From contig JAKVKH010000015.1 of the NCBI GenBank assembly GCA_022486625.1, positions 1 through 64,000 on the forward strand: 64,000 nt of DNA. The letters are read 5' to 3'. Below, piece by piece: positions 9,004 to 16,989 of this stretch. The position numbers were made by a program, and so were the translations under genes. Positions within the stretch are counted from its first letter, which is position 1, and each line of letters opens with the position of its first letter. The notes beneath the pieces are model-generated. The model searched no databases. It saw nothing but the letters and a program-made list of their open reading frames with translations, and was not told where the DNA came from. This stretch comes from Butyrivibrio sp. GTDB taxonomy: Bacteria; Bacillota; Clostridia; Lachnospirales; Lachnospiraceae.

Positions 9004-10394
9004 GACTTGCGACGCAGTTGATCAATCCGTTCTTTTTCTGGATTTCATGGATAATTATTCCACTGATCATGGAGGTAATACCGGCAATTGGCGGATTCTT
9101 TGTACTTCTTAAGGGATTGATCCACAGGAAAAAGATTCCGGTTCCGGACAGATATCCGGAAATTACGTTGATTATTCCTGTTTATAATTCACAGGACAGT
9201 CTGGAAGGCTGTATTAGATCGGTGAATGATTCGGATTATCCCAATAGATGTATTAATGTATTTCTGGTAAATAATCAGGGGAAAGACGACAGTTTTGAAG
9301 TATATACAAAATGCCAGGAAAAGTATTCAGATCTTAGAATGCAATGGCTTAATGCCATGCAGGGCAAATCCAGAGCACTGAATCTCGCAATTTATAACAG
9401 TGAGGGAAAATATATTATTCACATTGACAGTGACGGAATTCTGGAGCCGACAGCACTATCCAGAATGGTCTGCAGATTTGAGGCGGATACTTCTGTCAAT
9501 TGTATGACAGGAACGATCTTGACAATACCGGAACAGATCGAGGCATATAGAACCTGGAAATCGCGTTTCCTTCGAAAGCTGGAATTTACCGAATATGCAC
9601 AGGCATTTCTGGCCGGAAGAAATTATGCTTCGGAATTTAATGCAATCTATACGCTCTCAGGCGCATTTTCAGGCTTTCGTAAATCAGCGCTGCGTGGATC
9701 GTGGCTGTACAATACGGATACCATCTGTGAGGATACGGAAATTACGTTTCAGATGAAATATATACAGCATCAGGTAGTGAAAATCTGTGAGGATGCTATC
9801 TTTTTTGTCGGTCCGATTGAAAATATGGATAAGCTGTATACGCAACGACAGAGATGGCAGAGAGGTTCTCTTGAGGTTGCCAGAATGTTTCCGCAGAGTA
9901 AACTTCAGCCGTTTCGGATGTTTCGTGATACGAATGTAAAAACGCTGATGTATGACCATACCTTTGCCTTTCCTCGGATTATATGGTACCTGGCACTGAT
10001 TTATCTGATGTTTATCGGCTATTCTGGAAAGGTTGTACTTGTATCCACAGGATTGATCATGCTATTTTATGTACTTTGCGGGTATCTGTATTTTCTGATC
10101 TCGCAGAAGCTTCTGGAAGATTTTCACAAGATCAGGAAATATTATTTGAAACAGTGGTGGGTGATTGCATTTCTGCCGCTTTTCAATCTGTTGGTGTTTT
10201 TTATTCGTTTTGCAGGGATAATCAACAGCATTCATACAAACAGTGCATGGAAGACCAGCACGCTGTCTGAAGAAAATACAGCATTCAGATCAACAGTCAG
10301 AAGAGACGCAGGTCATGTGATCCGCGTGGTCAGAACGTTCAGAAATTATGTGAATGAACCGGAGGAAAAAGAAGCTTATGAATCACACAGCTAA
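9000..10394 (+). CDS. XrtG-associated family 2 glycosyltransferase
   Basis: 464 aa membrane-bound GT2. An N-terminal helix (about 10-38) is followed by the catalytic domain: PVYNSQDS at the nucleotide-sugar site, DSD (143-145) for metal binding, GAFSGFRK, EDTE with catalytic Asp245, and QRQRW (282-286). QxxRW and the C-terminal helices are marks of processive synthases of the cellulose/hyaluronan type. It matches the glycosyltransferase that accompanies XrtG in Gram-positive genomes, which suggests that a glycan is made alongside, or attached to, the sorted protein. The start overlaps the xrtG stop (ATGA). Confidence 0.88.
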   Translation: MRLATQLINPFFFWISWIIIPLIMEVIPAIGGFFVLLKGLIHRKKIPVPDRYPEITLIIPVYNSQDSLEGCIRSVNDSDYPNRCINVFLVNNQGKDDSFEVYTKCQEKYSDLRMQWLNAMQGKSRALNLAIYNSEGKYIIHIDSDGILEPTALSRMVCRFEADTSVNCMTGTILTIPEQIEAYRTWKSRFLRKLEFTEYAQAFLAGRNYASEFNAIYTLSGAFSGFRKSALRGSWLYNTDTICEDTEITFQMKYIQHQVVKICEDAIFFVGPIENMDKLYTQRQRWQRGSLEVARMFPQSKLQPFRMFRDTNVKTLMYDHTFAFPRIIWYLALIYLMFIGYSGKVVLVSTGLIMLFYVLCGYLYFLISQKLLEDFHKIRKYYLKQWWVIAFLPLFNLLVFFIRFAGIINSIHTNSAWKTSTLSEENTAFRSTVRRDAGHVIRVVRTFRNYVNEPEEKEAYESHS

Positions 10395-11469
10395 AGCTAA
10401 ATCAGGGAAAATGGCACCGACACTCTATATGACACTGATTGCCCTTATTATTGCCTGCCTTGCAGGGGTTTATGCATGGTTTCTGATCAGTGATTATGAA
10501 AAGGGTGTTTCTGAGATTTATGCGCAGGAGCAGGATGGCTATGTGCAGCTGGTACTGGATCAGATCAATCTGCAGCCTGAGAATACGGATGAACAGATCA
10601 TTCAGAATATTCTGGGGACACTTGATTCTTCCACGAACAGATACTGGACACTTTCTCATGATAAAACGCTTGTTTTTGTAAAAGACGTACTGGAGACCAG
10701 CAGATATAAGAGCTTTTCAGCAGATACTTATTATAATACGGTCAGTTCCAGAGAATTTGTCAGCAGTTTGCAGCAGGATAAGGTCACACATGCGATGATT
10801 GAAATTGACGGCAGAAAATTTATTGCATCCGGTGTGAAGTTTATTTATGACAGTAAAGATTATCAGATCTGTCTTCTGACCAATGCGGATATTATGCTGG
10901 AAAACAACACTTATTTGAGCACAAAGATCAATCTCATTATTATGATTATTGTCATTCTGGTAATTTTTGTTATTTCCATGATTGTTCTTGCAAGGCTGGT
11001 TAACGGACAGAACAGGGCAATTCTTGCCGAAAAAAGGACAGAAGAGGAACTGAGGAGAAATCTGGAGCAGATGAATGAACAGCTGCATAACCAGAGAATG
11101 TATGATTCCGAGACAATGATTTTCGGCAGTGCGATGATCCCTACCATGCTGCAGAAACTGGAACAGCGCGGTTCAAGACCTCTGGTACTGGTGATGGTGC
11201 CTTCAGATGAACGGAGTTATCAGATACTTACAGATAAAGGACAGCTTCTTTTAGGTAAAAATGTAATACGAATGAAACTTGATGCAGATTATATCCTGTT
11301 GATCTTTGTGCAGTGTCACAGAAGAGATGCGGAAAGGATGCTTTTGACACTTGCACCGTATGGAATTAAGGCAGAGCAGATCTTTGAAGTTTCAGAAACG
11401 GAATCCAGGAGCGTAGAGGAATGCTTCAGGGAGCTGACCGCAGAAAATGGCCGGTCAAAGGAAAAATAA
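10378..11469 (+). CDS. Membrane protein of the XrtG locus, sensor-like
   Basis: About 363 aa. One helix at the N-terminus, an outside region of about 150 residues, a second helix with strong Ile content (about residues 182-205), a charged coiled-coil linker (EKRTEEELRRNLEQMNEQL) and a C-terminal globular part of about 120 residues. This is the architecture of a membrane sensor. The last part (LLGKNVIRMKLDADYILLIF) vaguely recalls a degenerate GGDEF core but has no GGDEF motif. I do not recognise a family with confidence. ATG 10378 has GGAGG at 10361 with long spacing; ATG 10354 would overlap the glycosyltransferase gene by 41 bases. The context ties it to XrtG sorting. Confidence 0.7.
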   Translation: MNHTAKAKSGKMAPTLYMTLIALIIACLAGVYAWFLISDYEKGVSEIYAQEQDGYVQLVLDQINLQPENTDEQIIQNILGTLDSSTNRYWTLSHDKTLVFVKDVLETSRYKSFSADTYYNTVSSREFVSSLQQDKVTHAMIEIDGRKFIASGVKFIYDSKDYQICLLTNADIMLENNTYLSTKINLIIMIIVILVIFVISMIVLARLVNGQNRAILAEKRTEEELRRNLEQMNEQLHNQRMYDSETMIFGSAMIPTMLQKLEQRGSRPLVLVMVPSDERSYQILTDKGQLLLGKNVIRMKLDADYILLIFVQCHRRDAERMLLTLAPYGIKAEQIFEVSETESRSVEECFRELTAENGRSKEK

Positions 11470-11493
11470 AAAAGAACGTAAGGAGCATTGTGC

Positions 11494-11976
11494 ATGGAGG
11501 ACAGATTTTTCAGAAGATACAGGTTCAAGGTATATCTGAATGCCAGTCACAGTATATCCATTAACGGACAGCAGGGAAATGTACATCCGCATACCTGGGA
11601 ATTTGGACTTGACATACTGATTGTTCGTCGTGAATTTATGGAATTTAATATTTTTGAGAATGCGATCAATGGATTTTTTGACCGATATCAGAATCATACA
11701 TTGAACGAGCTGGAACCTTTTAATCTGATTATTCCGACATTGGAAAATATTACAGAATATTTCGGAGACCAGCTGCGGGAGGTGATACATAGGACCGGAG
11801 GAGAACTGATGCAGCTTGAGGGAAGTGAAACACCGACCCGAAGCTATGTCATTGATTACAGTAATGATTCAGACTATATCAGGCATGTCAGCAGACAATC
11901 GGCAGAATCAATGGATTCAATGATTGACCGGATGCTGGATGATATGAACGGGGAGAAGAAAACAGACCACAGATGA
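11494..11976 (+). CDS. 6-pyruvoyl-tetrahydropterin synthase-related protein of the XrtG locus
   Basis: 160 aa protein of the PTPS/QueD fold. The zinc ligands appear kept: a His in NASHSI and the HPH pair in NVHPHTWEF. The cysteine four residues before the HxH in true PTPS and QueD enzymes is replaced by Gln (QGNVHPH), so the classic lyase reaction is doubtful. A PTPS-related protein is a known companion of XrtG in Gram-positive genomes, with unknown function. ATG 11494 is chosen because AAGGAG lies eight bases before it. It overlaps the following membrane-protein gene by four bases (ATGA). Confidence 0.84.
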   Translation: MEDRFFRRYRFKVYLNASHSISINGQQGNVHPHTWEFGLDILIVRREFMEFNIFENAINGFFDRYQNHTLNELEPFNLIIPTLENITEYFGDQLREVIHRTGGELMQLEGSETPTRSYVIDYSNDSDYIRHVSRQSAESMDSMIDRMLDDMNGEKKTDHR

Positions 11977-14453
11977 AAAAAACGGCGCAGATGATTATCA
12001 CAATAATTTTATATCTGATTCTGATGATCCTGATTATGAGCCTGGTGTGGCGGAATGGAATCTATCCGTCGGGAAGTGATGTCATGTACCACGTATACCG
12101 GGGAGACTATGTGTATCATTCTGTGCTGAAAGGTAACTGGTGGCCTCTTTATAATCCCATGTGGTACAACGGTGTGGAACTGATGCGGTACTGGCCGCCT
12201 GTGACTGCATACATACTCGCACTGTGCGAATGGCTGATGAGCGGTAAAATTTTTCTTGGATATATTCTTTTTGTTGGAATGATTTTTCTGTTTGGTGCGC
12301 TCAGTTGGGCAGTGATCGGATTTACACATAAAAGAGTTGGAATTGGAGTATTTCTTGGTGTCCTGTGGTTTTTTATGCCCAATAATCTGTTTGCGCTTTT
12401 TGTAGAGGGTAATCTGCCAAGATCACTGATTATGACAGTTTTGCCTCTTACGGTCTGTTTTCTGTATGATTACCTGCAGGATGCAAGAACCGGGAGCATG
12501 GCAGGGTTTGTTCTGACTTTTTCATTTATCGTTCTTTGCCATGTCGGATATGCGGGAATGATTGCAATTTCGGTTCTGATTCTTCTCCTTTTTTATCGGA
12601 TCTTTTGTGGCGGACACGCAAGACAGCTGGATGTGATCTGGGGCATGGTAATTTCCTTTGCACTGACCGGGATATATCTGTATCCGTCCGTAAAGGGTGG
12701 GATCGTATCCGGAGATTCCGGATATGGGACATCTTCCGTCATGAAAAAATTTTTTCAGAGTGCATTGATTTCCCTGGATCCGGTGAGTCGGATCAAAAAC
12801 GGCGATGCAAGTATATTTTATTTCGGACTGGCGGCATTTCTTCTTGCCGTGTTTGGAATGATTGCATCAAGGAGAAAGTCTTTGCCGGGGTTTTGGACAG
12901 CTTTTGTCATATTTTTGGGAACGACTGCGTCTGCATATTCACTTTTAAAGGCACTTCCCGGAGGACAGTATCTGTGGATGCTTCGCTTTATATCAATTGC
13001 ACTCTGCTTTATCCTTTTTTCCTTTTTTCTGTGGAATTCGCTTAGAAAACCGCTGATTCTTCTGATGTGTATCCTTTTGGTGGCAGATACGGTTCCGTCA
13101 TTGGAGCAGATTTATGGAAACGGTCTGGCATCAACGCCGCAGGAGCGATACGATACGCTGCAGGAGAAAACACTGATCGGTGAAGCAAAGAAAATGACGG
13201 TTCAGAGACTGGCACTGATGGATGACAGTACAATGTACTCTACAGGTGCATTTCTGGTGTCTGATTATTCGAATGGTGTACCTGCAGTATTTGGCGCTGG
13301 ATGGGAAGCCTCTGTTACAGCGGCCCAGATCGTGCAGATTAACCAGTCCATGGAAGATGGCGACTATCTGTATATGTTTGACCGGTTGCTGATGCTGGGT
13401 GCGGATACTGTACTGATGAAGAAAAACGTTATGCATGAAAAGGGTTATGATACTTCTGCAGCAGACAGCGCAGCTTCTGCAAACGGATATACAAGAGAAG
13501 ACAGCAATGACGAGTATGTGCTGTATCATAACCGGAATGTTACCGGAACCTATGGCGTAATCAGCAGCTACAGCGGCATTGCAATCGGTACGAATGCATC
13601 GGATGTAGCCAGAATGTTTCCATCTGTACAGGAAGCAGGAGATGAATATCTGGATGATTTTACCTATGAACAGCTTTCTGCATACCGGATTGTGTATCTG
13701 AATCATTTTAAATACCATGATCTGGAAAAAGCACAGAATCTGGTGACGAAGCTCAGTGAGAATGGTATACGTGTAGTCATATTTGCAGATGGAATTCCGA
13801 TAGACAGAAGCAGTCAGACACAGCGGTTTCTTGGCGTGGAATGTCAACAGATTCAGTTTCATAATGGTTATCCGGAGTTTGATACACAGCTTCTTGGAAA
13901 TGTCAGCTGTGATCTGTTTCCAATGGATTATCGCTCCTGGGACACTGTATATGTGAACGGGCTTGATAAGGTGCTGGGATCAGCTTCAGATCTGGATAAA
14001 AAGCTTTCATTTTACGGGACGGTAAAAAATGATAATATTCTGGTGATTGGTTTTAACCTGGTCTATTTCTATTCACTGACGCATGATCCTACAGTGGAGA
14101 AACTGTTGTCGGGAATAGTGGATACATCAACAGATGAACTTCCTTCACATACACTGGTACCGCTCAGAACCATTTATCGTGCAGACCGGATTGTAATTGA
14201 AACAGACAGCAGTGCCAGTGCAATTTCTTCAGATACACAGATCAATACCACAATGGCATTTCATGATATCTTTTCTTCAGACAGGGTACTGGCACAGCAT
14301 AATCATTTACTGTATGTACAAAAAGGCCGGACAGAAGTACTTCTTACGTATCCATATTTTAAACAGGGGCTGATGCTTAGCATAGCCGGAATTGTAATGC
14401 TGATTATTTTTTTGATGATAATTCACAAAAGTGGCAGAAAAAAATCAGATTGA
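11973..14453 (+). CDS. PTPS-related large integral membrane protein
   Basis: 826 aa. About ten to twelve helices occupy residues 5-385, then an outside domain of about 400 residues, one last helix near 800-817 and a basic tail. The motif region GIYPSGSDVMYHVYRGDYV and WYNGVELMRYWPP matches the 'PTPS_related' membrane family, whose layout resembles GT-C oligosaccharyl or mannosyl transferases: an early loop with acidic residues and a large C-terminal outside domain. A role in transferring a lipid-linked sugar to the XrtG substrate is plausible but inferred. It is translationally coupled to the PTPS-like gene and ends the operon at an inverted repeat. Confidence 0.82.
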   Translation: MKKTAQMIITIILYLILMILIMSLVWRNGIYPSGSDVMYHVYRGDYVYHSVLKGNWWPLYNPMWYNGVELMRYWPPVTAYILALCEWLMSGKIFLGYILFVGMIFLFGALSWAVIGFTHKRVGIGVFLGVLWFFMPNNLFALFVEGNLPRSLIMTVLPLTVCFLYDYLQDARTGSMAGFVLTFSFIVLCHVGYAGMIAISVLILLLFYRIFCGGHARQLDVIWGMVISFALTGIYLYPSVKGGIVSGDSGYGTSSVMKKFFQSALISLDPVSRIKNGDASIFYFGLAAFLLAVFGMIASRRKSLPGFWTAFVIFLGTTASAYSLLKALPGGQYLWMLRFISIALCFILFSFFLWNSLRKPLILLMCILLVADTVPSLEQIYGNGLASTPQERYDTLQEKTLIGEAKKMTVQRLALMDDSTMYSTGAFLVSDYSNGVPAVFGAGWEASVTAAQIVQINQSMEDGDYLYMFDRLLMLGADTVLMKKNVMHEKGYDTSAADSAASANGYTREDSNDEYVLYHNRNVTGTYGVISSYSGIAIGTNASDVARMFPSVQEAGDEYLDDFTYEQLSAYRIVYLNHFKYHDLEKAQNLVTKLSENGIRVVIFADGIPIDRSSQTQRFLGVECQQIQFHNGYPEFDTQLLGNVSCDLFPMDYRSWDTVYVNGLDKVLGSASDLDKKLSFYGTVKNDNILVIGFNLVYFYSLTHDPTVEKLLSGIVDTSTDELPSHTLVPLRTIYRADRIVIETDSSASAISSDTQINTTMAFHDIFSSDRVLAQHNHLLYVQKGRTEVLLTYPYFKQGLMLSIAGIVMLIIFLMIIHKSGRKKSD

Positions 14454-14478
14454 ACCGCATTGATAAACAATGCGGTTC
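14452..14478 (+). repeat. Perfect inverted repeat overlapping a promoter
   Basis: GAACCGCATTG and CAATGCGGTTC, 11 pairs with a 5-base loop. No T run follows, so it is a poor intrinsic terminator. It overlaps the -35 region of the promoter for the GGDEF/EAL gene and could be an operator as well as a transcript end. Confidence 0.7.
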
Positions 14479-14488
14479 ACTGTATAAT
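14460..14488 (+). promoter_or_regulatory. Sigma-70 type promoter for the GGDEF/EAL gene
   Basis: TTGATA, 17 bases, TATAAT. The start would fall near 14495, giving a leader of about 60 bases that contains a hairpin (CGGCAG at 14517 and CTGCCG at 14535) just before the weak ribosome site. Confidence 0.68.
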
Positions 14489-14556
14489 TATAAATAATAA
14501 TGAAAGCGAAAGTGAACGGCAGAGAAGTCGTTTCCTGCCGGCGGGGCTAAATATTT

Positions 14557-16875
14557 ATGAAAGCGACCAGCAGAAGTATCGCAGCACCGATTGTAGTTTT
14601 ATATGCATTGTATTTCATGATGCTAATTCTTCATAATAATGTGGCTGTAGATTTCCTGTCACCGGTTCTGGATTTTATATGCTTTCTTCCTGTGCTGCTC
14701 GGTTATGGGAGAAAAGAGAGTCACAAAGAGCTGAGATATGCAGGCAACCTTCTGGCAGCTGCGATTCTGTTCTGGATGCTGTGTGATCTGACATGGGCAT
14801 TGATGGCTCATGTGTTTCATAACGATGCGTTATTTTATGCAACGCTGGAAAATGTATATTCTCTGAGTAATCTTTTAATTCTGCTTTCTCTTCTGATTTC
14901 CTTTTATGTGGAAATGAGAAAAGTCAATAAAATACAGGCGCTCGTGGACAGCATGATGGTTACCATAAGCATTGCTGCACTGATCTGGGTGTTTCTGTTT
15001 CACAGAGATATGGCACGTGCCGCAGTTCTGGAAACAAACTGGATTGCAATGTCTTCACTCTTTATCGATGTTATGATTATTGCGTGGAGTTTCATCTGGT
15101 ATTTTTCAATCAGAACGCCGAGATCAGCGCTTTATCATCAGCTTAATTTTCTGGGAGAAGTTCTGTTTGCAATAACAGATATCAGCTATTACTATGTCTA
15201 TTTCTATAAGGCATATATTTCAAATTCTCTGATCAATGGCGGTTATGCAGTTGCCTTTGTTCTTCTTGCCATATCCGGTGTACTCAGGATGAAAGATTCT
15301 GAGAGAACAGTTCCCAATATTGACTGGAAACGAAAGGGCGGACAGATCTGGATTCGGAAGGAATTCTTCTTTCTGGCGGTACCGATTATTATTTTTATCG
15401 TGGAAGGATCACAGTCCAGAATTTTCTTTGCCCTTGTATTTGCCATCATGTTTTATTTACTTCTTACAAACTATATCCAGGAGAATATTTACAAGGACAT
15501 GCTTCTTGCCCGCGAGAAAAAGCATGTGGCAGAACTGGAAGCACGGGTGGAAGAACGGACAGCGCAGATTTATAAGGCAATGACTTCCGATGTAGTAACC
15601 GGAATGAAAAATCGCCTGTATCTGGAAGAAAAGCTTTCGAAAATGTCTGCAGAACTGAAGGAAAATGAGAAAATATTCATTCTGTATGTGGATCTGAATA
15701 AATATAAAGGATTGAAATCCGTTTACGGAAAATATACAGCAGAATGTATTCTGAGAGAATGCGGAAGCAGAATTGAGCATATCATGACGCAGTCAGGAGG
15801 TTTTGCTGCTTCCTATGGGGATGATGAGTTCGTTGGTGTACTGAAACCGGAAGATGACGGCGAATTCAGAATAATTCAGGCAGCCAGAAATATTATCAGC
15901 TATTGCAGTGATACCTATCATGTAGACCAGAAAGCACTGGTCGTGACCATGAATGTCGGAATCGCCTGCGAACCGGATGATACGCTTTCGCCGGAAGAAC
16001 TGATAAGAGATGCTGAAATGGCAATGCAGCAGTCAAGAAAAATCGGTTTCAATACAGTGTTCCGGTACGACAGCAAGACCGGAGAAGATATGAAGAAACG
16101 CGAACTTCTGGGGCTGCAGCTTAAAAAGGTGGATTATAATAAGGACTTTTATCTGTTATATCAGCCGCAGGTCAGATGCAGTGACGGTGTGATGATCGGA
16201 GCGGAAGCGCTTATCCGCTGGAAAGCGCAGGACGGATCGGTCATTTCGCCGTTGGAATTCATTTCTCTTGCAGAGGAAAACGGCATGATCATTCCCATCG
16301 GATATTGGGTGATGGAAACTGCGGCAAGGCAGCTTACGGAATGGAAGAGCTGTGGAATGAGCGGAATTCGTATGGCAGTCAATGTGTCCAGCAAACAGCT
16401 TATGGATGTGCGCTTTGCCGATATGCTTGATGAAATTATGATCAGGTACGGGATTCAGAAGGGTGAATTTGAAATTGAAATTACGGAGAGTCTGCAGCTG
16501 GAGAACAATACAGCACTGAACCGCATGCTTCAGGAGATCCGGGAAAAAGGTGTTTCCATTGCCATGGATGATTTCGGAACCGGTTACTCGTCGTTACATT
16601 ATCTGACCAGAATGCCGATCAGCAGAATCAAGATTGCCAAGGAGCTTGTTGAACGGATTGAAACAGATGTTTATTCAAGGTCAGTGGTACAGATGACGAC
16701 TTCGGTTGCACAGGTCAATCAGATCAGTGTTATTGCAGAAGGTGTCGAGACACGTCCTCAGTGGGATGCACTGAAGGAATTTAACTGTGACGAGATTCAG
16801 GGGTTCTTTTTTGCGCGGCCGCTGCCGCCGGATGCAGTTGCCAGAATGTTTCAGGAAAGCCGTGACAGGAGATGA
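14557..16875 (+). CDS. Membrane GGDEF-EAL protein, probable c-di-GMP phosphodiesterase
   Basis: 772 aa. Eight or nine membrane helices (about 5-310), a short coiled segment, a GGDEF domain (about 345-505) and an EAL domain (about 520-765). The GGDEF signature reads YGDDEF (420-425), with the second Gly replaced by Asp, so cyclase activity is doubtful. The EAL domain looks active: EAL at 550-552, NVSSKQL, EITES, DDFGTGYSS, the Lys in IKIAK, AEGVET and QGFFFARPL are all present. It would hydrolyse cyclic di-GMP to pGpG. It follows the XrtG locus under its own promoter, so a functional link is possible but unproven. The ribosome site is weak (GGGG ten bases upstream). Confidence 0.9.
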   Translation: MKATSRSIAAPIVVLYALYFMMLILHNNVAVDFLSPVLDFICFLPVLLGYGRKESHKELRYAGNLLAAAILFWMLCDLTWALMAHVFHNDALFYATLENVYSLSNLLILLSLLISFYVEMRKVNKIQALVDSMMVTISIAALIWVFLFHRDMARAAVLETNWIAMSSLFIDVMIIAWSFIWYFSIRTPRSALYHQLNFLGEVLFAITDISYYYVYFYKAYISNSLINGGYAVAFVLLAISGVLRMKDSERTVPNIDWKRKGGQIWIRKEFFFLAVPIIIFIVEGSQSRIFFALVFAIMFYLLLTNYIQENIYKDMLLAREKKHVAELEARVEERTAQIYKAMTSDVVTGMKNRLYLEEKLSKMSAELKENEKIFILYVDLNKYKGLKSVYGKYTAECILRECGSRIEHIMTQSGGFAASYGDDEFVGVLKPEDDGEFRIIQAARNIISYCSDTYHVDQKALVVTMNVGIACEPDDTLSPEELIRDAEMAMQQSRKIGFNTVFRYDSKTGEDMKKRELLGLQLKKVDYNKDFYLLYQPQVRCSDGVMIGAEALIRWKAQDGSVISPLEFISLAEENGMIIPIGYWVMETAARQLTEWKSCGMSGIRMAVNVSSKQLMDVRFADMLDEIMIRYGIQKGEFEIEITESLQLENNTALNRMLQEIREKGVSIAMDDFGTGYSSLHYLTRMPISRIKIAKELVERIETDVYSRSVVQMTTSVAQVNQISVIAEGVETRPQWDALKEFNCDEIQGFFFARPLPPDAVARMFQESRDRR

Positions 16876-16893
16876 GTTTTTTTCCATAAGACT

Positions 16894-16921
16894 TTGTCAT
16901 CAGACTGAATTGTGATATTAT
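16894..16921 (+). promoter_or_regulatory. Promoter for the aldolase-LicD-IspD operon
   Basis: TTGTCA, 16 bases, TATTAT. The expected start (about 16927) falls inside the first arm of the hairpin at 16925, so the hairpin would form at the very 5' end of the message. Confidence 0.55.
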
Positions 16922-16924
16922 GTA

Positions 16925-16970
16925 CTGCGGGTATGGAGTAATTTACAGCATACCCGCAGTTGTTGTTTTT
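16925..16970 (+). terminator. Strong hairpin with T-rich tail ahead of the aldolase gene
   Basis: CTGCGGGTATG and CATACCCGCAG form 11 perfect pairs, followed by TTGTTGTTTTT. It ends transcripts from the GGDEF/EAL gene. Because a promoter lies immediately upstream it could also act as an early attenuator or 5' stabilising hairpin. Confidence 0.78.
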
Positions 16971-16989
16971 AAGGAAGGATATACGATTA

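Noticed and set aside
13131-13862. Minus-strand open frame of 243 codons inside the PTPS-related gene
   Set aside because: No motif, no ribosome site, and the plus strand is a continuous long gene in an operon.
14500-14550. Sixteen-codon leader peptide before the GGDEF/EAL gene
   Set aside because: The predicted transcript start is only about five bases before its ATG, so no ribosome site can exist; the bases are better explained as a leader hairpin.
14495-14556. Possible c-di-GMP riboswitch ahead of the GGDEF/EAL gene
   Set aside because: The leader is about 60 bases with one simple hairpin and lacks the conserved GEMM-I or GEMM-II core sequences.
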